In this document: positions 1 to 6,315 of the stretch, one piece after another
Layout: the number at the start of each line of letters is the position of its first letter
Position numbering within the stretch: the first letter of the stretch is position 1
NCBI GenBank assembly: GCA_030146875.1
Contig: JASLAX010000216.1
Coordinates: forward strand, 1-12,471
Length of the DNA: 12,471 nucleotides
Source: Longimicrobiaceae bacterium
GTDB lineage: Bacteria > Gemmatimonadota > Gemmatimonadetes > Longimicrobiales > Longimicrobiaceae
Direction: 5' to 3'
Made by a program: the position numbers and the translations under genes
The notes under the pieces: generated by a model
The model's database searches: none
The model's input: the letters and a program-made list of their open reading frames with translations, nothing else
What the model was told of the DNA's origin: nothing

Positions 1-128
1 GCACCTTCGCCTGGTTCGGGCAATATCGTCGGCTCAGCAAGGACTACGAGGAGCGGACCACAGCCAGCGAAGCCATGATCCACCTCGCTATGATCCAGCT
101 CATGGTCCGCAGGATCGACAATTCTTAA
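1..128 (+). CDS. IS5-family transposase, C-terminal fragment
   Basis: This is the last 41 codons of a DDE transposase, open from the window edge (frame 3) to TAA at 126-128. The visible residues run TFAWFGQYRRLSKDYEERT and then a helical tail rich in M, I and L (AMIHLAMIQLMVRR). The pattern R-T-F-A-W-[LF]-x-x-x-R-R-L-S-K-D-Y-E is characteristic of the C-terminus of IS5-type transposases, where the glutamate of KDYE is normally the catalytic E of the DDE triad. Codon use is less GC3-biased than in the chromosomal genes downstream, as expected for a mobile element. The rest of the gene lies upstream of the window, so whether the element is intact cannot be judged. Confidence 0.8.
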   Translation, partial: TFAWFGQYRRLSKDYEERTTASEAMIHLAMIQLMVRRIDNS

Positions 129-140
129 ACACACTCTTAG
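1..140 (+). mobile_element. Right end of an IS5-like insertion sequence
   Basis: The transposase stop codon overlaps a short sequence, CTTAAACACACTCTTAG at 124-140. Read inward from the outside it is CTAAGAGTGTGTTTAAG, which resembles the terminal inverted repeats of IS5-family elements (GAG-x-GTGTTTAAG type). The transposase ending inside the terminal repeat is usual for this family. The exact outer edge is uncertain: the TTA or TTAG at 137-140 may be the duplicated target. The left end is not in the window, so the repeat cannot be confirmed by pairing. Confidence 0.6.
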
Positions 141-518
141 AGCGGGAGCAGGGCGGCGGCGCCAGTTCCGGTCCTGGCCGGTAGCCACGAAACCCTTATT
201 GCGCGAATGGTACCCTGCGCCCCGCCGGCGGGGGCGAGCAGCTCCGACGGCATCCGGCGGCGTCAGCAGGATGCGGCCGCCTCCCCAAGCCAGGCTACGC
301 CGGAGGGGGCACGCCACGCCCACGCCCAGCTGGACCACACGACCGGGAGAAGGCCGTAGCAGCCCAGGCCAGGCCGCTGAACTGCTCGCCGGCTCGTCCA
401 CCCCCCGGATCCTGTCGCTTCGGCAGCTCACCGCCCGTTGCTCAACGGAGGTCACACCCACCAGGAAGGGAACGTGCGGCTCCAAGGCGCCCGCAGCTAA
501 TGCAGTTTTCTGGCCTAC
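141..518. other. Gene-poor spacer next to the insertion sequence
   Basis: I find no supported gene here. The long plus-strand reading frame that crosses the stretch begins in this spacer and runs antisense through the 519-1328 gene. A minus-strand frame is also open here (it would contain EPHVPFLVGVTSVEQR around 430-475) and continues uninterrupted through the IS end, but it has no convincing start or ribosome binding site and its third positions are only moderately GC-rich. The composition differs from the flanking chromosomal genes, so this may be degraded or IS-associated DNA. No tRNA-like or strong hairpin structure was seen. Confidence 0.45.
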
Positions 519-1328
519 TTACACGCTAGGACGAAGGTCGCTGCGACGATTGCGTGGTCCGCTCGGCACGGCAGTCTCCAGCCAGCCGGAGAGCGCGACG
601 GCGAGCGCCCGCTCCACCGTGGGCTGCACCTCCTCCAGCCAGGGGAGCAGGAGGGCGACGGAGCCGGCGTCCACCAGCGGGCCATACCAGTGGGCGGTCA
701 CGCGCTCGCCGTTCTCGGGATCGGTGCCCTGCACGGGGTCGGGGCGGAGGAGGACGGGGACGGCATCTTCCCCGCCCTCGCCGGCGCGGACGAGGAAGAG
801 GTCGCCGGAGCGGGCGGTGATGAAGACGCGGTCGCCGGGGCGGGCGCCGAGCTGCGGGACGTGGTCGGGGGCGCGCCAGCAGCGCAGGCCTCCGTTGCCG
901 CGGAAGGGCGAGATGGGGAGGCGCGGCGACGGCGGCTCGGCAGGCTCGATGCGCTCCAGGTCCGCCCGCTCGCGGAAGGCGTGCGGTCGGCCCAGGAGAT
1001 CATCCGCGTCGATGCCCGCGTCCGCGCGGACCAGCACGAGCCGGCGGCGGAGCGGATCCCAGTGCAGCACGTCGCCGGCGGTGGCGCCCAGGGCGGGGAG
1101 CGGCCCGTCGAGCCGGCCCCGCGGAAGCTTTCCGCGGAAGCGGCCGGCGAAGTGGTCCATCAGCCGCAGCACGGCGGACTCCCCCGTCTCCGCCAGCACC
1201 ACCACGTCGCGCGGCCACACGCCGAGCGAGGCCACGGCCGCCGTCGCCGTCCAGGCGCGCGCGCCCTCCCAGTCGGGTCCCTCCCGCTCCTCCTCGTCAC
1301 GGTAGAGGTGGTCTCCGTCTTCCCGCAT
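519..1328 (-). CDS. Hypothetical protein with three AbrB-like motif repeats (269 aa)
   Basis: I do not recognise a named family. The ATG at 1328 is preceded by GGAGG (1333-1337, four bases away), which decides this start over longer in-frame options. Three short segments share a pattern: residues about 32-57 (VASLGVWPRDVVVL...), 77-102 (LPALGATAGDVLHW...LVLVRA) and 157-182 (VPQLGARPGDRVFI...LFLVRA). The consensus is hydrophobic-x-x-L-G-x-x-x-x-D-x-hydrophobic, then about ten residues, then L-hydrophobic-R. This resembles the LG-x-x-x-GD-x-V...L-x-L-R core of AbrB/SpoVT swapped-hairpin domains, so a tandem beta-barrel protein is possible; that is inference. There is no signal peptide or membrane segment, and the N-terminus is acidic. 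A weak -10-like TATCTT lies about 40 bases upstream of the ATG (1368-1373 on the plus strand). Confidence 0.75.
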   Translation of the reverse strand: MREDGDHLYRDEEEREGPDWEGARAWTATAAVASLGVWPRDVVVLAETGESAVLRLMDHFAGRFRGKLPRGRLDGPLPALGATAGDVLHWDPLRRRLVLVRADAGIDADDLLGRPHAFRERADLERIEPAEPPSPRLPISPFRGNGGLRCWRAPDHVPQLGARPGDRVFITARSGDLFLVRAGEGGEDAVPVLLRPDPVQGTDPENGERVTAHWYGPLVDAGSVALLLPWLEEVQPTVERALAVALSGWLETAVPSGPRNRRSDLRPSV

Positions 1329-1451
1329 CTCTCCTCCGCTCGCGCTGTCCCTTCCGTCCTCAAAGAGAAGATAGCGCGCGGTCCCCACCTCCGCTCGCGC
1401 GGCGTTGCGTGAGCGGAGGATCGCCGGACGGGCGAGAGGCTGTCCCTTCGT

Positions 1452-1481
1452 TTGACGTCCGGCCCGCGTACGGCCTACACT
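1452..1481 (+). promoter_or_regulatory. Sigma-70-like promoter upstream of the 44-aa ORF
   Basis: TTGACG (1452-1457) and TACACT (1476-1481) are separated by 18 bases. The -35 matches consensus at five of six positions and the -10 at four of six, which is notable in such GC-rich DNA. Transcription would start near 1488, giving a leader of about 100 bases before the GTG at 1589. It points away from the divergent 519-1328 gene. The assignment is by pattern only. Confidence 0.5.
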
Positions 1482-1588
1482 CCCGCCCCCCGCCCCAGGG
1501 AGTCGAACCGCCCACACCCCATCCTCCGCCGAAACAACCGGGTGAACGCAGGACGCCTGGTCAGATCCTCGCCGGAGGCACGAAGACG

Positions 1589-1723
1589 GTGAAGCTCCCC
1601 GGCCGCTGGATCCAGAGCGACAGCCGCCCCGGCGTGGGCGTGCTCGTCGGGGCGGAGGAGCCCGTCCCGCACGTCTTCCTGCTCACCGAGGCCCGGTTCC
1701 GCCAGCTCTTCGAGTGGGGCTGA
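1589..1723 (+). CDS. Small hypothetical protein (44 aa)
   Basis: I recognise no family. From the GTG at 1589 to TGA at 1721-1723, every sense codon ends in G or C, whereas the codons just upstream in the same frame do not, so coding seems to begin about here rather than at the ATG at 1409. GGAGG (1574-1578) lies ten bases before the GTG, and a sigma-70-like promoter lies upstream at 1452-1481. The product begins VKLPGRWIQSD, has a central hydrophobic strand-like segment (GVGVLVG) and ends FRQLFEWG. It is probably cytoplasmic and may be a small beta-hairpin-plus-helix domain. It converges on the chemoreceptor gene with a 20-base gap. An alternative is that it is the tail of a longer ORF starting at 1409, but the composition argues against that. 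Confidence 0.55.
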   Translation: MKLPGRWIQSDSRPGVGVLVGAEEPVPHVFLLTEARFRQLFEWG

Positions 1724-1743
1724 GGGCCGCGGGGCCGCTCGGA

Positions 1744-3456
1744 TCAGAAGCCGACCGCCTCCTCCATCGCGGGCTCCAGGGCCTCGGCGGCTCCACCGTG
1801 CACCTCGGGCTCCCTGGGCTGGAGCGGGAAGCGGAGAGCGCGCGTCGCTTCCGCCGGAGACTCCGGGGTGCGCGGGCGGGCCGCCGCTCCATCTACCCGG
1901 AAAACGTCGATCAGGACGCGGAGCGTCTCCGCCTGCGCGGCCATCTGCTCCGCGGTGGCGGCGAGCTCCTGGGCGGCGGCGGCGTTCTGGTGGGCCACGC
2001 CGTCCACCCCGCGCATGGTGGCGTCGATCTCGGACACGGCGGCCGCCTGCTGGTGCGCGGCGGCGGTGACCTCCTGCACCAGCCCGGCCGTGTGCCGGAT
2101 GGACGGCACCAGCTCGCGGATCGCGGAGCCGGAGACCTCGGCCGCGCGCACGCTGGCCCGCGTCAGCGTGTCGATCTCGTTCGCGGCGGCCTCCACCCGC
2201 TCGGCGAGGCGGCGCACCTCCTCGGCCACCACCCCGAACCCGCGGCCGTGCTCGCCGGCGCGCGCGGCCTCGATGGCCGCGTTGAGCGAGAGCAGGTCGG
2301 TCTTGCGGGCGATGTCCTGGATCACCGTGACCTTCTCCGCGATCGCGTTCATCATGCGCACGGTCTCCTCCACCGCCCGGCCTCCCTCTTCCGCGCCGCG
2401 GGCGTCCCGCAGGGCGGCCGTCTCCATCTGCCGCGAGTGCAGCGCGGTCTGGCCGATGGATGCGCTCACCTGGCTCAGCGCCGCCGTGGTGTCGAGGACG
2501 GAGGCGATCTGTCGCCCCGTTCCGTCCGCCAGGGCCTGCGAGGTGGAGGTGAGCTGGGCCGATGCCGACGCGACCGACTCCGCTCCCGCCCGCACCTCCG
2601 CGATGATCCCGGAGAGGCGTACGGCCATCTCGCGCATGGCCGAGCGCAGGCGTCCCACCTCGTCCGCCCCGCCGCTCGCCGCCGGGCCGGGACGCAGGTC
2701 GCCGGCGGCGATGGTCTCCGCGTGGCGCACGGCGCCCAGGATGCGCCGGGCCAGGCCCCGCACCAGCCAGGCGGAGAGGAGCATGGCCGCGCCCAGGGCC
2801 AGCAGCGGCCACCAGGCGAGCCGCAGGAGCTGGCGGTTGGCGGCGGCCACCGCGGCGCGGGCGTCGAGCGTCGCGACCGCCACCCCGGCGGGCACGGTCC
2901 CGTCCCCCACCACGGGCGCCGCCGCGACCAGGCGGTCGGCGTCGGCGAACCAGAACACGGGGGTGCTTCCCGCGCGCAGGTTCGCCAGCGAGTCGGCGAG
3001 CCCCTCCGGCGGCGTCCACGTCTCCGCGGCGGCGGGCGGGTCGCCCGTCCAGCGGGAGTGGGCCAGGACCCGGTAGCGCCCCCGCTCCGCCCTCACCAGC
3101 GCCACGCCGCCGCCGGTGGCGCCGGGATCGTCGGCGGGCGCCGACCAGAAGGTGCGCAGCGCCGTCCGCGCGACCACGTACGGCACCGTCGTCCGCGGCC
3201 CGGCCGCCGCGAGCGAGTCGACCACGTCCACGGGCAGCGACACGCTGGCGCCCAGCGCCACCGCGCTCAGCCGCTCCCGGTACGCCGCGGTCACCTGCGC
3301 GCGCGTGGTCAGGTACGCGGGCACCAGCATCAGCAGCATCGTCAGCAGCACCACGGCCGCGTTCACCAGCAGGAGCTGCCGGCGGAAGGTCATCGCCCGC
3401 CCCACCGCGCGGGGCAGCGCGAGCCGCGCCACCGCGAAGTTCCGCCACCTCGTCAT
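1744..3456 (-). CDS. Methyl-accepting chemotaxis protein (570 aa)
   Basis: This is a membrane chemoreceptor that senses a periplasmic signal and controls a CheA/CheW array. Membrane segment 1 is at residues about 27-50 (LLLVNAAVVLLTMLLMLVPA), followed by a periplasmic sensor region at about 51-208. Membrane segment 2 is at about 212-232, then a HAMP domain at about 233-283 (LARRILGAVRHAETIAAGDL...DEVGRL). The cytoplasmic signalling hairpin follows, with its conserved tip at 381-412 (KTDLLSLNAAIEAARAGE, GRGFGVVAEEVRRLAER) and the usual descending helix (NAAAAQELAATAEQM). The tail ends EEAVGF, so there is no NWETF-type tether for CheR/CheB. The sensor domain has no motif I can name; a Cache-like fold is a guess. 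The ATG at 3456 has GAGG seven bases upstream; the ATG at 3393 is an alternative. No other chemotaxis gene is in the window, so it is probably an orphan receptor. It is divergent from the transporter operon, with 188 bases between. Confidence 0.93.
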   Translation of the reverse strand: MTRWRNFAVARLALPRAVGRAMTFRRQLLLVNAAVVLLTMLLMLVPAYLTTRAQVTAAYRERLSAVALGASVSLPVDVVDSLAAAGPRTTVPYVVARTALRTFWSAPADDPGATGGGVALVRAERGRYRVLAHSRWTGDPPAAAETWTPPEGLADSLANLRAGSTPVFWFADADRLVAAAPVVGDGTVPAGVAVATLDARAAVAAANRQLLRLAWWPLLALGAAMLLSAWLVRGLARRILGAVRHAETIAAGDLRPGPAASGGADEVGRLRSAMREMAVRLSGIIAEVRAGAESVASASAQLTSTSQALADGTGRQIASVLDTTAALSQVSASIGQTALHSRQMETAALRDARGAEEGGRAVEETVRMMNAIAEKVTVIQDIARKTDLLSLNAAIEAARAGEHGRGFGVVAEEVRRLAERVEAAANEIDTLTRASVRAAEVSGSAIRELVPSIRHTAGLVQEVTAAAHQQAAAVSEIDATMRGVDGVAHQNAAAAQELAATAEQMAAQAETLRVLIDVFRVDGAAARPRTPESPAEATRALRFPLQPREPEVHGGAAEALEPAMEEAVGF

Positions 3457-3644
3457 CGTCTCGCCTCGTCGTCTGTGCGATCGGTTCCCGTCCCTCGCCG
3501 GAAGGATGCGCTCCGCGCGCCCCGGCGCCATCGGGAGCGGGTCACGCCGCCGTAACGCATCGGTCCCGCTCCACCCCGCCCCCCGGCCGTACACCCGGCC
3601 GCCGTCGCTGGACGCGGCGCACCCGCGGCGGATACCTTCCGCCC

Positions 3645-4451
3645 ATGCTCTCCGCACTCTTCCTCGCCGCCGCGCTGCAGGTGCCGTCCCCGCCGGGGGT
3701 GCTGGTCGAGCGCCGGCTGGCGGAGCGGGTCCCGCTGTCCGTGGGCGACACGCTCCGCCTCCGCTCGCTCTCCGGCGGCGCCGCCCCCCGCCCCTTCGTG
3801 GTGGAGGGGGTGTTCGAGCGCGCCGCCGACCCCACCCGCATCGCGCGGAACGAGCTGGAGGTGCGGCTGCACCTGCCCGACCTGGAGGCCATGCTCCCGG
3901 AGCACGACCGCGTGGACCGCTTCGCCGTCTCCCTCGCCCCCGGCGCGTCCGCACCGGGGGCGGCGCGCTGGATCGAGGGGATCGCGCTGGGCTCGCGCGC
4001 CTACGGCAGCGCCGCGCTGGCGGAGGAGACCAGCGCCACCTTCCGCGTGATCTCGCGCTTCCACCGCGCCATCGGCATCGTCACGGTGCTCGCCAGCGGC
4101 ATCTTCCTGCTCTGCGTGATGGTGATCCGCGTGGACGAGCGCCGCCGCGACATGGCGACCCTCCGCCTGGTGGGAGTCGGCCGCGGGACGGTGTTCCGCG
4201 CCATCGTCGTCGAAGCCGTCGGCATCGCCCTGGTCGGCAGCGCGGCGGGCGCGCTGATCGGCATCGTCACCACCAGGGGAGTGAACGCCTTCTACGCGGC
4301 TTCGTACGACACCACGCTGCGCTTCGCGCTGGTCACGCCCCGCATCGTCCTGGTCGCCGCGCTGCTGGGGCTGGGCCTGGGGATCGGCGCGGGGGTGCTG
4401 GCCGCGTGGCGGATCGTGAACGTGCCTCCGCAGCGGCTGGGGGAGCGGTGA
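3645..4451 (+). CDS. FtsX-type ABC permease, C-terminal half-protein (268 aa)
   Basis: This is a membrane subunit of a LolCE/MacB-type (type VII) ABC transporter. The usual first membrane helix and first half of the periplasmic domain are missing. The protein opens with a short hydrophobic leader (MLSALFLAAALQ) and goes straight to the second periplasmic half, VERRLAERVPLSVGDTLRL, a region normally found about 150-200 residues into this family. An FtsX domain follows, with helices at about 142-162, 185-208 and 233-255, cytoplasmic VDERRRDMATLRLVGVGRG, and the terminal QRLGER. Family members are usually near 400 aa. The ATG at 3645 has no clear ribosome binding site and no in-frame start is visible just upstream; translation may be leaderless or weak. 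It heads a four-gene operon, and its TGA overlaps the next GTG. I infer that the fusion protein at 6312-7730 supplies the missing N-terminal half. Confidence 0.85.
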   Translation: MLSALFLAAALQVPSPPGVLVERRLAERVPLSVGDTLRLRSLSGGAAPRPFVVEGVFERAADPTRIARNELEVRLHLPDLEAMLPEHDRVDRFAVSLAPGASAPGAARWIEGIALGSRAYGSAALAEETSATFRVISRFHRAIGIVTVLASGIFLLCVMVIRVDERRRDMATLRLVGVGRGTVFRAIVVEAVGIALVGSAAGALIGIVTTRGVNAFYAASYDTTLRFALVTPRIVLVAALLGLGLGIGAGVLAAWRIVNVPPQRLGER

Positions 4452-5629
4452 TCGTCTCCTCCTCGCTGCGGGCCCTGGCGCGGCGGCGCGGGCGCACCGG
4501 GCTGGCGCTGGCCGGCATCGCCGTCTCCGCCGCGCTGCTGCTGGACATGACCATGCTCGCCTCCGGCCTGACCCGCTCGTTCGGCGAGCTGCTGGGGGCG
4601 AGCGGGTACGCGCTGCGGGTCACGCCCCGCGGCATCCTGCCCTTCGACAGCGACGCCACCATCCGCGACGCGGACCGCGTGGCGCGCCGCATCTCCGCCG
4701 TGCCGGGAGTCGCCCGCGTGGCGCCCGTGCTGGGGGCGCAGTTCTACCTGGCGCGGCCGGACGGCAGCGCCGAGCCCGTCTTCACCACCGGACTGGACCC
4801 CAGGGCCGAGTTCCTCTACCGCATCGTGGAGGGGCGCGAGCCGACCGGGCCGGGCGAGGTGGTCGCCAGCGCCCCGCTGGCGACGGCGGAGGGGTGGCGG
4901 GTGGGGACGACCGTGCGGATGGCGGGCGCGGCCGACGTGTCGATGGGGCGCCCGCGGACCACGCGCCCCTACCGCGTGGTCGCGATCGTCGACTTCCTGT
5001 ACGACGCCGCCGGCCAGCGCTCGCTGGCGATGCGGATCGAGGAGGTGCGCGCCCGCAGCGGGCGCGGCGACGAGGTCTCGCTCTTCGCGGTGGCCGCGGC
5101 GGCGGGGACGGACGACGGCGACCTGGCGAAGCGCATCTCCGCCGCCGTGCCTCAGGTCTCCACCTACTCCACCGCGGAGCTGATGAAGGAGATGGAGGGC
5201 CGCCTGTCGTACTTCCGCCAGCTCGCCACCATCCTGGGCTCCATCGCTCTGGTCGTCACCGCGCTGCTGGTCTCCACCATCGTGACCATCGGCGTCCGCG
5301 AGCGCTTCGGCGAGATCGCCACCCTGCGCGCGGTGGGCGTCGCGCGCGGCCGCATCCTCCTGGGCGTGGTGGCGGAGGGGCTCGCCCTCTCCGGCATCGG
5401 GTGCGTGCTGGGCTTCCCCCTCGGGCTGTGGATGGCCGGGCGGCTGGACCGCATCCTCCTGGCCTTCCCCGGCCTGCCCGCCAAGCTGACGTTCTTCGTC
5501 TGGGACGCGCCCCGCGTGGCCGCGGCGATGGCGACGGTGGTGGCGATCGGCGCGCTGGCGGGCCTGCTCCCCGGCCTGAGCGCCGTCCGCGCGCCGCTGG
5601 GCGCCGCGCTGCGCGAGGAGGCCGAGTGA
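4448..5629 (+). CDS. FtsX-type ABC transporter permease (393 aa)
   Basis: This is a complete LolC/LolE/MacB-like permease that would transmit ATP-driven motion to its periplasmic domain rather than form a classical channel. Helix 1 is at about 17-40 (LALAGIAVSAALLLDMTMLASG). A MacB-type periplasmic domain follows at about 41-255 (RVAPVLGAQFYLA; REPTGPGEVVAS). The FtsX domain has helices at about 258-280, 303-330 and 355-375, with the coupling segment VRERFGEIATLRAVGVARGRI between helices 2 and 3 and a terminal SAVRAPLGAALREEAE. Length and order are normal. It starts at the GTG at 4448 that overlaps the previous TGA (GTGA), with purine-rich GGGGGAG just before it. The long frame upstream of this GTG runs antisense or out of frame to real genes and was discarded. 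The likely partners are the ATPase directly downstream and the split second permease. Confidence 0.9.
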   Translation: MIVSSSLRALARRRGRTGLALAGIAVSAALLLDMTMLASGLTRSFGELLGASGYALRVTPRGILPFDSDATIRDADRVARRISAVPGVARVAPVLGAQFYLARPDGSAEPVFTTGLDPRAEFLYRIVEGREPTGPGEVVASAPLATAEGWRVGTTVRMAGAADVSMGRPRTTRPYRVVAIVDFLYDAAGQRSLAMRIEEVRARSGRGDEVSLFAVAAAAGTDDGDLAKRISAAVPQVSTYSTAELMKEMEGRLSYFRQLATILGSIALVVTALLVSTIVTIGVRERFGEIATLRAVGVARGRILLGVVAEGLALSGIGCVLGFPLGLWMAGRLDRILLAFPGLPAKLTFFVWDAPRVAAAMATVVAIGALAGLLPGLSAVRAPLGAALREEAE

Positions 5630-6315
5630 CGCGGACCATCGAGGCGCGCGGCATCGTGAAGGAGTACCCGTACGCGGGCGACGCCGTCCACGCCCTGCGG
5701 GGAGTCGACCTCTTGGTCGAAGCGGGCGAGTGGATCTCCGTGGTGGGCCCGTCGGGATGCGGGAAGAGCTCGCTGCTCAACGTGCTGGCCGGCATCGACC
5801 CGCCCACGTCGGGAGAGGTGCGCCTGCTGGGCCGCGACGTCCGCGCGCTGGACGAGGGCGCGCGCTCCGCGCTGCGGCTGCGCGAGGTGGGCTTCGTGTT
5901 CCAGCGCTTCCACCTGCTCGCCGTGCTGACGGCGGCGGAGAACGTGGAGCTTCCCATGGCGGAGGCGGGCGTGCCGAAGCGCGAACGGCGGGAGCGAGCG
6001 CGTGAGATGCTGGATTTCGTCGGGCTCGGACACCGGATCGGCCACCGCCCCCCGCACCTCTCCGGCGGCGAGCAGCAGCGCGTGGCCATCGCCCGGGCGC
6101 TGGCGAACCGGCCCAGGGTCGTCTTCGCGGACGAGCCCACCGGCGAGCTGGACCGCCGCACGGGCGAGGAGGTGCTGGGCCTGTTCGGCCGCCTGAACGC
6201 GGAGGGCACGTCGCTCGTGGTCGTGACCCACGACGCCGGCGTGGCGGACCGCGCTTCGCGCGTGGTGGAGATGGCGGACGGGCTGGTGGTCGGCGACCGG
6301 AGGCGGGGCGAGTGA
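5626..6315 (+). CDS. LolD/MacB-type ABC transporter ATPase (229 aa)
   Basis: This cytoplasmic ATPase drives the adjacent FtsX-type permeases. All motifs are intact: Walker A GPSGCGKSS (41-49), Q-loop FVFQ (Q93) with the RFHLLAVLTAAENVELP stretch typical of the LolD/MacB/FtsE subfamily, signature LSGGEQQRVAIARAL (145-159), Walker B VVFADEPTGELD (165-176) and switch H202 in VVVTHD. The DEPTGELD form of Walker B and the 229-aa length fit lipoprotein- or lipid-extracting MacB/LolD ATPases. The GTG start at 5626 overlaps the previous stop (GTGA) and is preceded by GAGGAGG (5615-5621) at a four-base distance, a strong site. Its own stop overlaps the next gene in the same way, so the subunits are probably made in coupled amounts. 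Confidence 0.95.
   Translation: MTRTIEARGIVKEYPYAGDAVHALRGVDLLVEAGEWISVVGPSGCGKSSLLNVLAGIDPPTSGEVRLLGRDVRALDEGARSALRLREVGFVFQRFHLLAVLTAAENVELPMAEAGVPKRERRERAREMLDFVGLGHRIGHRPPHLSGGEQQRVAIARALANRPRVVFADEPTGELDRRTGEEVLGLFGRLNAEGTSLVVVTHDAGVADRASRVVEMADGLVVGDRRRGE

Noticed and set aside
141..518. Minus-strand gene containing EPHVPFLVGVTSVEQR
   Set aside because: No start codon with a ribosome binding site, modest third-position bias, and it reads through the IS terminal repeat.
199..1412. Long plus-strand reading frames (368 and 240 aa) across 199-1412
   Set aside because: They run antisense to the 519-1328 gene, are low-complexity R/S/P/A-rich, and lack the third-position bias seen in the real frame.
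1475..3448. 657-aa minus-strand frame overlapping the chemoreceptor
   Set aside because: Very rich in R, G and A with no domain; it is an out-of-frame shadow of the chemoreceptor, whose HAMP and signalling motifs are unmistakable.
1714..3555. 613-aa plus-strand frame antisense to the chemoreceptor
   Set aside because: H-, R- and G-rich sequence without domains; opposite strand of a clear gene.
3116..4447. Upstream extension of the second permease to 3116
   Set aside because: It would overlap the first operon gene in another frame and has no permease-like content before the GTG at 4448.
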